Part shown: piece after piece, positions 1 through 9,753 of the stretch
Layout: every line of letters begins with the position of its first letter
Numbering within the stretch: the stretch's first letter is position 1
Origin: Rhodocyclaceae bacterium
Lineage (GTDB): Bacteria > Pseudomonadota > Gammaproteobacteria > Burkholderiales > Rhodocyclaceae
Reading direction: 5' to 3'
NCBI GenBank assembly: GCA_013388985.1
Contig: JACAEF010000005.1
Coordinates: 1-64,000, forward strand
DNA length: 64,000 nucleotides
Program-made: the position numbers and the translations under genes
Notes under the pieces: model-generated
The model's input: only the letters and a program-made list of their open reading frames with translations
Told to the model about the DNA's origin: nothing
The model's database searches: none

Positions 1-101
1 TGTAGCTCCCTCTCTCACCCCGGATAGCTACAATCTGCGTCAAGCGCTTCTCCGAGATGCTGGCTGTTGTAGCTCCCTCTCTCACCCCGGATAGCTACAA
101 T
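1..101 (+). CRISPR. 3' end of a type II-C CRISPR array
   Basis: Two copies of a 36-bp repeat are visible: the first runs off the left edge (two bases missing, ends at 34) and the second spans 66-101. Both begin GTTGTAGC and end GCTACAAT, which is the Neisseria meningitidis type II-C repeat pattern. One full spacer of about 31 bp lies between them (35-65). Both repeats are followed by CTG, so the exact boundary is uncertain by a few bases. Orientation is inferred from complementarity to the tracrRNA at 5658-5693: the crRNA strand is plus, transcribed towards the cas genes. The rest of the array lies outside the window. Confidence 0.95.
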
Positions 102-112
102 CTGACCTCGCC

Positions 113-152
113 GAAATCCCCGTCAGGCTTGAGCGTGACGGGGATTTCTTTT
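113..152 (+). terminator. Rho-independent terminator at the end of the CRISPR array
   Basis: A perfect 13-bp inverted repeat (113-125 with 136-148, 10-nt loop) is followed by TTTT. It starts 12 bases after the last repeat, so it should stop array transcription before parDE. Because the left arm is preceded by few A residues, it is probably mainly one-directional. Confidence 0.85.
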
Positions 153-271
153 GGCCGTTCTCATTTGTGATGATCGCGTGCGCCCTCGATAGAAAAATTT
201 TCGGGGAAAATTCGCTGGGTTCGGTTCGGTCAGTATCTGCCATAATTGAGCATATCGAACAGGAGTTTGCC

Positions 272-520
272 ATGCCCAACATTCATCTGACCGCGCCGAT
301 GCAGGCCTATGTGCAAGCGCAGATCGCGTCGGGTGCCTACGCCAATCTCAGCGAGGTGGTGCGCGCCGGCATCCGGCTCTTGATGGAGAAGGATGGCGCG
401 CGCCAGTTCTATGCGCTCAAGGCTGAACTTGAAGCCGCGCAGGCAGAGGCCGAGCGCGGCGATTTCGAGGTTTTCGACCCGCGCGCCTTCGAGCCGGATG
501 CCTACGCGCAAGAAACCTGA
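272..520 (+). CDS. parD: ParD-family antitoxin
   Basis: An 82-residue protein starting MPNIHLTAP, with the ribbon-helix-helix pattern of ParD: a short basic/polar strand, then YVQAQIASGAYANLSEVVRAG, an E/A-rich C-terminal half and an acidic tail. By family it should bind its own promoter as a dimer and neutralise the ParE toxin with its C-terminal half. I chose the ATG at 272 rather than an upstream in-frame start at 167 because AGGAG lies at 261-265 and homologues begin here. Its end overlaps parE by 23 bp, which is typical of translationally coupled toxin-antitoxin pairs. It lies between the CRISPR array and cas2. Confidence 0.9.
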   Translation: MPNIHLTAPMQAYVQAQIASGAYANLSEVVRAGIRLLMEKDGARQFYALKAELEAAQAEAERGDFEVFDPRAFEPDAYAQET

Positions 521-845
521 AGCGGCTGTTCGTCTTTCTGGCCGCGCCCGCGCCGATCTCGAAGACATTCGCCGTTATACCGTCGAAACCTGGGGACGGG
601 TGCAATGGTTGGTCTATTACCGCACCCTCGTGAGAGGCTTCGAAACCATCGCGAGACATCCGGAGATCGGACGCGACCGCAGCCTGTTCGCACCGGGCAT
701 GCGCTCGATCAACTGTGGCAAGCATGTCATCTTCTACCAGCCGCTGAAAGCCGCGAAAGGCGCGCCGGTCGTGCTGCGCATCGTCCATCAACGGCGTTAC
801 CTGCCGGCGCTCGTCTATTACGATGATTTGGATGCGCCGGTTTGA
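498..845 (+). CDS. parE: ParE/RelE-family toxin
   Basis: A 115-residue basic protein with the ParE fold signature: VRLSGRARADLEDIRRYTVE near the start, then RHPEIGRDRS and a C-terminal IVHQRRYLPALV strand. The family acts on DNA gyrase (ParE) or on ribosome-bound mRNA (RelE); sequence alone cannot say which applies here, and the helix-helix-strand start favours ParE. I chose ATG 498, inside the end of parD, because the upstream in-frame region is antitoxin coding sequence. It is co-transcribed with parD and converges on cas2. The stop codon touches the left arm of a palindromic intergenic element. Confidence 0.88.
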   Translation: MPTRKKPEAAVRLSGRARADLEDIRRYTVETWGRVQWLVYYRTLVRGFETIARHPEIGRDRSLFAPGMRSINCGKHVIFYQPLKAAKGAPVVLRIVHQRRYLPALVYYDDLDAPV

Positions 846-990
846 AAGCTTGTGAAAATTTCTGCTGTGCATCCCGATGGCTGCGTTGCGCGGTGCTCGC
901 TCCCGCGCCTAACTGATGGTTATGTCTCGGTCGCTGCGCTCCGTGCGCCTTGCCCTCGGGCCGCTCGCAACGAAATTTTTCACAAGCTTT
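845..990. repeat. Intergenic palindrome-ended repeat, copy 1
   Basis: The arms at 845-862 and 972-990 are inverted repeats (AAAGCTTGTG on the left, CACAAGCTTT on the right, one extra T). They enclose a core of about 109 bp. The core shares a 33-base identical stretch beginning TATGTCTCGGTCGCTGCG, plus other blocks, with the element at 43937-44079. The arm sequences of the two copies are unrelated. The element fills the space between the convergent parE and cas2 genes, so it may act as a two-way terminator; this is inference. Confidence 0.75.
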
Positions 991-1001
991 GTGCTTAGTT
1001 C

Positions 1002-1334
1002 TCAAAAGAGCAGCAGCTGGGCGGCCGCGACCTTCTTCTCCTGAAACAGCGGCATGCCGACCAGGAGCCGCATGCCCGCATACTGCTTTTCGGTGACGGT
1101 CATTGCGCGCACCGAGCCTTCGGGCGGCAGATTCTCGGCCAGCCGCGCCAGATGCTTCTTCTCGGCATCGATGCCGTTGAGGATGCGGCCGTAGACCGAC
1201 CACTGGATCATGTCGTAGCCGTCGTTGAGCAGGAACTTGCGAAACTGCACGTAGGCGCGTTTCTCGGCCTTGGTGACCATCGGCAGATCGAAGAAGACGA
1301 GCAAGCGCATGTATCGCCTCGTCTCACTGCTCAC
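1002..1334 (-). CDS. cas2: CRISPR-associated endonuclease Cas2
   Basis: A 110-residue protein with the Cas2 ferredoxin-like start MRLLVFFDLP (the acidic residue of the first strand present) and the conserved RKFLLNDGYDMIQWSVYGR segment. Cas2 forms the Cas1-Cas2 complex that integrates new spacers. The start is a GTG one base after the cas1 stop; an internal ATG at 1310 is the alternative. It is the last gene of the cas9-cas1-cas2 operon, with no csn2 or cas4 gene, which fits subtype II-C. Downstream lies a palindromic repeat and the convergent parDE pair rather than the array directly. Confidence 0.97.
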   Translation of the reverse strand: MSSETRRYMRLLVFFDLPMVTKAEKRAYVQFRKFLLNDGYDMIQWSVYGRILNGIDAEKKHLARLAENLPPEGSVRAMTVTEKQYAGMRLLVGMPLFQEKKVAAAQLLLF

Positions 1335-1335
1335 G

Positions 1336-2238
1336 TCAATACTCCAGCCGGTGCGGCTGCAAGCCGATCAGGACGGGCAGATCGAGCGTGGCCGCTTCGC
1401 CCTCGAAGACCCGCACCAGGCTTTCCACGGCGTATTCGATCGCCGAAAGGACCGACATCCTGCCCTGCGGCATGGCGAGGTCGACGTTGAGCAGCGCGAC
1501 GAGCGCCTGCTTGTCGGCCGGGATCAGATCGCCCTCGGTGAGCGCCGCATGTTTGGCGACATGCAGATCGACGAGCGGACGGAAGGGTTCGATCAAATCG
1601 TCGGCGAGGTTGAAGGCGTTCTGCTCGCTGTCGTGGAAGAGGCCGATGGTCGGATGCAGGCCGTGCGCCACCAGACCGCGCGCGATGGCGCCGCGCAGCA
1701 CGGCATAGCCGTAGTCGAGCGCGGCATTGGTCCAGCGCGCGTCGGCGCGGCTGAAATCGGCGCCGAAGAGCTGCGCGAAGTAGAAGGCCGCGGCCTGCCC
1801 TTCGAGATTGTCCGGGTCGCCCGAACGCACGCGGCGCGCATAGGAGGCGAGCCGGTCGGCACCTTTCCTTTCGCAAAGCCTGAGGCACGCAGCCTGGTTC
1901 TCGATCTTGCGGCGCACGAGGCTCGCCCAGGCCTGCTTGGCGGCGGGTTTGCCGATGTTCAATTGCAGCCGCATCATGCGTGTCGTGCGCGAGTGCGGCA
2001 GGAAGGGCAGGAAGACGCCGGCCGGCTGATGATTCTGGCCGGTGGCGTACAGCCCGATGCCGTATTCGGCGCAGGCCGAGAGCACCGGATGGGTGAGCGT
2101 GATCTCGCGATGATTGAGCACGATCACCGCGATGTCCTCGAAGGGCACGAAGGCGGTTTCCTCCTGCTCGATGGCGAGCGAATAATGCTCCCGCCGCAGC
2201 CGCGCCGGGCGGGAGATCATCACGCTACGCCAGACCAC
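1336..2238 (-). CDS. cas1: CRISPR-associated integrase Cas1 (type II-C)
   Basis: A 300-residue Cas1. The metal-binding triad is visible: Glu146 (NLEGQAA), His202 (GLFHDSEQNAF) and Glu217 (DDLIEPFRP). It is the catalytic integrase for spacer acquisition with Cas2. The GTG start at 2238 overlaps the end of cas9 by 14 bp and is preferred over ATG 2220, because Cas1 proteins of this subtype begin with a similar WRS-containing strand. Nothing suggests inactivation, so adaptation genes appear complete. Confidence 0.97.
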   Translation of the reverse strand: MVWRSVMISRPARLRREHYSLAIEQEETAFVPFEDIAVIVLNHREITLTHPVLSACAEYGIGLYATGQNHQPAGVFLPFLPHSRTTRMMRLQLNIGKPAAKQAWASLVRRKIENQAACLRLCERKGADRLASYARRVRSGDPDNLEGQAAAFYFAQLFGADFSRADARWTNAALDYGYAVLRGAIARGLVAHGLHPTIGLFHDSEQNAFNLADDLIEPFRPLVDLHVAKHAALTEGDLIPADKQALVALLNVDLAMPQGRMSVLSAIEYAVESLVRVFEGEAATLDLPVLIGLQPHRLEY

Positions 2239-5200
2239 GGCGCACCTCCGGCGGCGCGGGGTAGAGGTTGCCGAGGACGTCGACGTGGAACTTCTCCAGC
2301 GCGACTGCGGTTTTGACGCCGATGCTTTCGATCAATCCATCCTTGCCGGTTGAACGGTTGCGGTCATGTGACCACAGATTGAATGCGCCTGTGGAGCGGT
2401 TGCAACTGGCGAAATAACCTAGGTGTTTTTCTTTCTTGAGGGTGATGCGCAGCAGGTCGTTCGGATAAATCGAAAAACAAAAGTCGAAGTTGTCGTCGAT
2501 CGGCGTCCAGTCCTCCTCGTCCTTGAAGGCGACGATCGCCCGGTTCGGCAACTCGCCGGTGCGCCGGTAGATCGCCGCGTGATGCACATAGACCGGCACC
2601 AGATGGAACTTGCCGTCCTTCTTGTGACGGAAGACGTCGACGCGCAGCATGGTGTCGTTCTTGGCGATGCCGCCGCGCACGGGGATGCCGGAGAGCTTGT
2701 CGATCACCAGCGTCACCGTGCGCACGATCGGGCCGGTCGGGTTGCCGTGGCGGTCGGGCTTTCTGAGCGGATTGTCCGGCGGAAAGGCCTTCTCGCCCTT
2801 GCCACCGTGCGCTTCGAGCCGTGCGCGGATCGCGGCGTAGAGCTTCTCGTTGCGATGTGGGTCGATCAGCTTGTCGAGGTCGGCGAGCTTCAGGCTCGCC
2901 AGCGGCACGCGTTGTGTCACGCCGCCTTGGACCTTCAAGCGCTGGGCATAGATGGTGTCCTTGTGTGCCGCGCCGCCATTTCGCCGTTGCGGCGCGCGTG
3001 AGACGAACAACGGCCGAACAATGGCGAGCGCCTCGGGCGGGTAAGTGCCGAAGGCTTGCAAGCGCTCGCGCAGCGTCTGCGCATCGTCGATGGCAAGCCG
3101 TGCTTCGAGCTCCTGGCGGAAATGCGGCCACGGCTCGGGGAAATGCTCGGTCAGGCGCTGAAACATCGCTGGGTCGAGAATCTCCCCGGTTTCCGGGTCG
3201 GGGAAACCCGCGCGCAGGTTTTCGAGTTCCTTGCGCCGCGCATGGTCGGCCAGGCGCTTGACCATGCCGTGGCTGCAGGCGGCGACGACGGCGGCGTCGA
3301 GCGCATGGTGGCGGTCGCTCTCGCTGCGAATTTTCAGCAGGCCCCAGCGGGCGCGCAGGAAGGCGGTGGTCTGGCCATTGAGCACCACGCAGCGCTTGGC
3401 GGCGGGCAGTGCCGTGCCGTCAGCGCCGACTTTTTCGGCGAGCAGCAAATGGTCTTCGACCCAGTTCTTGAAGAAGCGGCAGATGTAGCGCGTGTCGTTC
3501 AGGTTGCGCTCGCGGAACTCCTCGGCGGCCTTGCCCGTGAAATCCTTGCGCAAAAGACGCTGCCGTTTGGCGAGGCGGTAATTCTTGTTCGCCTCGACGA
3601 AGGCGGCGAACTCGCGCCAGCGCTCGCCCGAGGGGTCGGTCGCCATCAGGTATTCGTAGGGCGTGCGGTTGCCCTTGTTGCGGTTTTCCTCGGTCAGCGC
3701 CAGCACCTTGTTGTTCTTGCCGTCGTCGAAGCTGCGCGAATAGGGCAGGGCGTGGTCGACCTCGGCATAGCCGGGCTCGAAGATCACGCGATGCAGATCC
3801 AGGGGCTTCAGGGAGTAGGCGCATTTGCCCTGCTGCTCGCGGTAGAGCTGGAACTTCTCGAATTCGCGGCTCTTCGCGGCGATGCCGTATTCGGCGGCGA
3901 AGGCGGCCTTGTCCTTCTCGTTCTTCTCGCGGTATTCCTCCTGCGCCTTCTTGATCTTGTTGCGCTCGTCGAAGGGCCGCGAGAGGTCGCGCGCCATCTC
4001 GATGTGCACGGCCACGGGCGAGCCATATTCCCGGATCAAGGCATTCATCACCTTGCGCGCTTGGTTGAGCGCGCGCAGCACGACGGGGTTCTTCGGGATG
4101 TCCAGGTCTTCGTTGAAGCGCATCCGTCCGTCCTTGTCGCGGCCGGAATAGAGCGGCGGCAGATAGCGCGATTTTTTCCCCTCGCCGGCCCGCGGCTGGC
4201 TGTGGCGGTAGCCGGCGGCCTGGCAGGCCTCGTCGTAGCGCAGACCGGCCTCCATGTGCGGCACTATCTTGGATAGCGCTTTGAGCGAGAGGTTGTGGAA
4301 CCGGTCGAAACTGACCTCCGAGAGCGCCTCGATCATCTTTTCGCCACCCGGGAGGTTCAGCTTGGAGAGCTCGGCCTCGACCTCGGCGCCATCCTTGAAG
4401 ACGGAGAGTACCCAGGCGATGGCGTCGAGTTGCGACGGGTCGCCGTCGATGGCGCGTCCGGCCAGGCCCTCCCATTCGGTTTCGAGGCCATTCTCTTTCA
4501 GCGCCTTGCGCAGCGTCTGCCAGCCGGGCAGTTTGACGAGGACGTCCTTTTCCTTGTCCTCATTGACACCGGCGAAGGAAAAGTTGGCGAGTCCCGCCTT
4601 GGCGAGCGCCTTGCGCAGCTGTTCGTACTTGAAGTCGCCGGCCTGCCGGTAGGGCAGGGGCAGGGCGATCCGGCGTTCGGCCTCGGTGAGCGGCCGGGTG
4701 ACGCCGTCGACGACGAGGCGCAGGTTGTTGAGGCGCGTGAGCCAGACGTGGCGCTCGGCGGTGAAGCTCGCCTTCGGCGCGCGGTATTCATCCCGCTCGA
4801 AGGTGCAGCGGCCCAGCATCCCGAGCAGCGCCTCGCCCGACAGCGGCGGCCTCTGCTCCCAGAAAAGGCCGCTTTTGCGGTCGCCCGTGCCAAGGATCTT
4901 CGCCTCCAGCCCCGCGCCGGCATGCGGGTTGCCGAGCTCGCGCTGGCGTTTGAACAACAAGCCCAGTTCGTCGGCGAGCAGGGCGCGGGAAAGTGCCTTG
5001 CCGTAGTCGCCGGCCTTGTTGCGTTGGGCGTCCGGGAATTCCGCCAATACCATCTCGGCGGCGGTCCGATAACCTTTCTCGGTCATGCGGCGCTGGGTGT
5101 CCGCCAACCCCTGCTTGACCTTGCCGCCTTCCTTCTTGTCGCCTTCGGCCTTCTTCTCCTCGGCGCGGCTCAGCCAATGAAAGCCGCGGTGTTTGCACAG

Positions 5201-5632
5201 GTGGTAGATCACACGCGCCCATTCGTCATCGGTCAGGCGGCGATCCAGGCCTTCGACGCGCAGCCGCCAGGGCGAGACGGGCGCGGGGCTTTGCAGCTCG
5301 TCGACACGGGCGATCAACCCCTCGCGTTTCATCAGGCGCGCGAGCTTGATAAGCCGCCAGGCGCGCCGGCGCAGGCGCCTGCGCATCAGCCGCGTCATGC
5401 GGCGGGCGAGGTTCAGGGATTCGCCCTTGTCGGCCGTTTCGGCCTTGTCGAAGCAGCGCACGCCGAGATCGACGATGCGGGCGTCATCGAGCACGCACCA
5501 GCCGACCGAGGCGATGCCGATGTCGAAGCCGAAGGTCAGGTTTTGGCTTCGGCCGGCGCTGCGCGCCTTAACGTTCGCTGCGCTCACGTTAGCCTGCACC
5601 GAAACTTCGTTTTGCGGGGTCTTGTCGCCCAT
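2225..5632 (-). CDS. cas9: CRISPR-associated endonuclease Cas9 (type II-C)
   Basis: An 1135-residue Cas9, near the 1082 residues of Neisseria Cas9. Active-site residues are intact: RuvC-I Asp37 (FGFDIGIASVGW), arginine-rich bridge helix (RRRLRRRAWRL), RuvC-II Glu545 (VHIEMARDL), HNH His627 (EVDHALPYSRSFDDG), RuvC-III His776/Asp779 (HHALDA). It should cut DNA guided by crRNA and the tracrRNA encoded just upstream. The start is fixed by AAGGGAGG upstream of ATG 5632. That leaves about 30 residues before RuvC-I, partly encoded by a hairpin-like palindrome (5569-5591). A copy of the dispersed 26-bp repeat encodes KVGADGTAL at residues 734-742, between HNH and RuvC-III. Confidence 0.98.
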   Translation of the reverse strand: MGDKTPQNEVSVQANVSAANVKARSAGRSQNLTFGFDIGIASVGWCVLDDARIVDLGVRCFDKAETADKGESLNLARRMTRLMRRRLRRRAWRLIKLARLMKREGLIARVDELQSPAPVSPWRLRVEGLDRRLTDDEWARVIYHLCKHRGFHWLSRAEEKKAEGDKKEGGKVKQGLADTQRRMTEKGYRTAAEMVLAEFPDAQRNKAGDYGKALSRALLADELGLLFKRQRELGNPHAGAGLEAKILGTGDRKSGLFWEQRPPLSGEALLGMLGRCTFERDEYRAPKASFTAERHVWLTRLNNLRLVVDGVTRPLTEAERRIALPLPYRQAGDFKYEQLRKALAKAGLANFSFAGVNEDKEKDVLVKLPGWQTLRKALKENGLETEWEGLAGRAIDGDPSQLDAIAWVLSVFKDGAEVEAELSKLNLPGGEKMIEALSEVSFDRFHNLSLKALSKIVPHMEAGLRYDEACQAAGYRHSQPRAGEGKKSRYLPPLYSGRDKDGRMRFNEDLDIPKNPVVLRALNQARKVMNALIREYGSPVAVHIEMARDLSRPFDERNKIKKAQEEYREKNEKDKAAFAAEYGIAAKSREFEKFQLYREQQGKCAYSLKPLDLHRVIFEPGYAEVDHALPYSRSFDDGKNNKVLALTEENRNKGNRTPYEYLMATDPSGERWREFAAFVEANKNYRLAKRQRLLRKDFTGKAAEEFRERNLNDTRYICRFFKNWVEDHLLLAEKVGADGTALPAAKRCVVLNGQTTAFLRARWGLLKIRSESDRHHALDAAVVAACSHGMVKRLADHARRKELENLRAGFPDPETGEILDPAMFQRLTEHFPEPWPHFRQELEARLAIDDAQTLRERLQAFGTYPPEALAIVRPLFVSRAPQRRNGGAAHKDTIYAQRLKVQGGVTQRVPLASLKLADLDKLIDPHRNEKLYAAIRARLEAHGGKGEKAFPPDNPLRKPDRHGNPTGPIVRTVTLVIDKLSGIPVRGGIAKNDTMLRVDVFRHKKDGKFHLVPVYVHHAAIYRRTGELPNRAIVAFKDEEDWTPIDDNFDFCFSIYPNDLLRITLKKEKHLGYFASCNRSTGAFNLWSHDRNRSTGKDGLIESIGVKTAVALEKFHVDVLGNLYPAPPEVRRGLA
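3408..3433 (-). repeat. Dispersed 26-bp repeat, copy 1 (in cas9)
   Basis: On the minus strand it starts AAAGTCGGCGCTG and ends CGGCACT, with 3 differences from the perfect copy at 32712. It is read in frame as KVGADGTAL in Cas9. Confidence 0.7.
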
Positions 5633-5650
5633 GTCATCCTCCCTTATGAT
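5622..5650 (+). promoter_or_regulatory. tracrRNA promoter inside the start of cas9
   Basis: TTGTCG at 5622-5627 and TATGAT at 5645-5650 are spaced by 17 bp. The predicted transcription start is about 5657, exactly where the anti-repeat begins. The -35 box lies inside the first codons of cas9 on the other strand. Confidence 0.65.
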
Positions 5651-5656
5651 TCGTCC

Positions 5657-5754
5657 CGTTGTGGCTATCCGGGGTGAGAGCCGTTGCTACAATAAGCTGG
5701 AGTCGCAAGACTCCGAGTCGTATCCGGCCCGGCGGGGAAACCCGCCGGGTCTTT
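5657..5754 (+). ncRNA. tracrRNA
   Basis: The anti-repeat at 5658-5693 pairs with the whole 36-nt CRISPR repeat, with G-U wobbles at three positions and one internal mismatch patch (four mismatched bases). It contains CCGTTGCTACAATAAG, the same core as the Neisseria type II-C tracrRNA. A hairpin with a GCAA loop follows (5699-5714), then a 9-bp GC stem with a GAAA loop (5728-5749) and TCTTT, which acts as terminator. It is transcribed divergently from cas9. The RNA guides crRNA processing and loading onto Cas9. Confidence 0.93.
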
Positions 5755-5810
5755 GCTATTATGCGCAGCGATTGTAGCGGGGTTTGCTTTTGGCATGCTG
5801 CAACGGCTCG

Positions 5811-7241
5811 TCAATCCGCTCCAGGCGCCGCGACTTCCTGGCAGGGCAGTTGCAAGGTGAAGATGCTGCCATGCCAGGGAGTGCTGACGACCTGGATCAT
5901 CCCTCCCATCAGGCTGGCCAGGTTCATCGCGATGGGAAGCGCCAGCCGGGCACCACTCGTCACGCGTCCGGACGCGTGGTCGTCGGGGGCGAAGGCGCGG
6001 AACAGATTGGCGATTTCTTCCTGGGTCATGCCGACGCCTTCGTCCCTGACGGAGAACCACAATTCTTCGTCCGCGCGCAGCACGGTGAGCGTGATGCAGC
6101 CGTGCTGGCTGTGGCGCACGGCATTCGCCAGCAAAGTGACGAGGATCTGGCGGATGCGCGTCGGGTCGCCCTGGATCCATTCTGGCAGTGCCGGGCTGAG
6201 CCGGCAGAGGAGCTCCAGCCCTTTGTCGGCAGCGCGCTTTTCTACGGCAGCCACTGCATCGGCGATGAGGTCGTGCAGCTTGAAGCTGCGGTTCTCCAAC
6301 ACCAGTTTGCCCGCTTCGAGGCGTGAGAAATCGAGCACGTCGTCGATCGTCGCCTGCAATCGGGCACCTGCGGCATCGATGCGGGCGAAGTGTTCCTGAT
6401 CGATGAGGGATTCACCCTGGCGGGCGCCGAGTCGCGCGGTCTGGCGGATGAGCGTGAGCGGAGCGCGAATTTCGCGGCTCAACGCGGCGAGGAACTGGCT
6501 CTTTGCTTCCGAAGCGGCTTCGGCGGCCTGACCGGCTTCGCGCGCTTCGCCGATCGTCAGTACCAGGCGGTCGGCCAGCCGGTTGATGTCGCTGACGAGT
6601 CGGCCGATTTCAGTGTTCTCGTGTCCGGCCGGGATCGACAGCCGTTCGCCTTGCAGCGGGTCCATGGCGTGCAGACGGGATGAGATGCGCGAAATCGGCC
6701 GGACGACGAAGACGATCAGCGCCGTGCCGATCGCGCCGGAGACCACCAACAGTTGCCAGATGAGCTGCTGGGCCGTGCGCTGGATTTCATCGTCGCGCTG
6801 TCGGGCGATCACTTCCGGATTGGGCAGAAGTCGGATCATGCCGACCTGTTTGTTGGGGGTGAATGGAGACATGACCTTGCGTTCGAGCGTTGGTGGCCAA
6901 GGTGCGTCCTGCTGTCCGGGCTCGCTGCCAGCGCCCGCTCGTCCTTGATCGACGAGTATCGTTTCATCGGCCAGGATCACCACGTGCCGCACTTCCGGGC
7001 TTTTCAAGAGGCCGGAGGCGACATCCTGGGCGAGCGCTTCGTCTTTGAGGAAGCAGGCGATGCTGAGAGTGCTATGCACCGTGTCGAGCAGCTGGATGAG
7101 GCGGATATCGACGTCCCGGGCGGCCCGTTGAGCCGTGGCATGGTAGGTGAACGCGAATACCCCGATGCCGGCGACGAAAAAGGCGAGTACCGTGAGCAGA
7201 ATCGAGCGCAGGACTATGCCATCGCCGGGGAGGGGTTTCAT
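5811..7241 (-). CDS. Membrane histidine-kinase-like protein without the phospho-accepting His
   Basis: A 476-residue protein: transmembrane helix (about residues 12-34), short periplasmic region, second helix ([14 protein letters not shown]), HAMP, dimerisation helix and HATPase domain. The H-box reads [13 protein letters not shown], so Arg256 (codon 6474-6476, CGC) replaces the His found in this family. The N-box (LLANAVRHS) and G1 box (DEGVG) are present, but the G2 box is GARLAL instead of GxGLGL. It therefore looks like a pseudokinase or a kinase that works only in a heterodimer. No response regulator is adjacent. ATG 7241 was chosen over a TTG at 7286. It is convergent with the tracrRNA and divergent from tex. 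Confidence 0.85.
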   Translation of the reverse strand: MKPLPGDGIVLRSILLTVLAFFVAGIGVFAFTYHATAQRAARDVDIRLIQLLDTVHSTLSIACFLKDEALAQDVASGLLKSPEVRHVVILADETILVDQGRAGAGSEPGQQDAPWPPTLERKVMSPFTPNKQVGMIRLLPNPEVIARQRDDEIQRTAQQLIWQLLVVSGAIGTALIVFVVRPISRISSRLHAMDPLQGERLSIPAGHENTEIGRLVSDINRLADRLVLTIGEAREAGQAAEAASEAKSQFLAALSREIRAPLTLIRQTARLGARQGESLIDQEHFARIDAAGARLQATIDDVLDFSRLEAGKLVLENRSFKLHDLIADAVAAVEKRAADKGLELLCRLSPALPEWIQGDPTRIRQILVTLLANAVRHSQHGCITLTVLRADEELWFSVRDEGVGMTQEEIANLFRAFAPDDHASGRVTSGARLALPIAMNLASLMGGMIQVVSTPWHGSIFTLQLPCQEVAAPGAD

Positions 7242-7373
7242 CGCGCGGTAGAAGGGCAGAGTGATTCCGGGCAAGGCATCATACAATCATACCGAGCGAA
7301 TATTCAGCACGGCACGCATTGCGCGCCAGCTCCGCTTGCGGTAGTGTGCGCGCCTTTTCGTTACGTTCGAAAC

Positions 7374-9686
<2,313 letters not shown>

Positions 9687-9718
9687 AGGCGCTCGGCATG
9701 TCGCAACGAGGAGAGCGG

Positions 9719-9747
9719 TTGAACTTTCCATTTTGCGTGAATACAAT
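9719..9747 (+). promoter_or_regulatory. Sigma70 promoter of the mgtA leader
   Basis: TTGAAC (9719-9724), 17-bp spacer, TACAAT (9742-9747). Transcription should start near 9754, giving a leader of about 320 nt before the first gene. Confidence 0.75.
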
Positions 9748-9753
9748 CGCGGC

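Noticed and set aside
6753-7373. A 207-codon N-terminal extension of Tex
   Set aside because: It is antisense to the kinase gene. Homologous Tex proteins start at the [14 protein letters not shown] position (7374).
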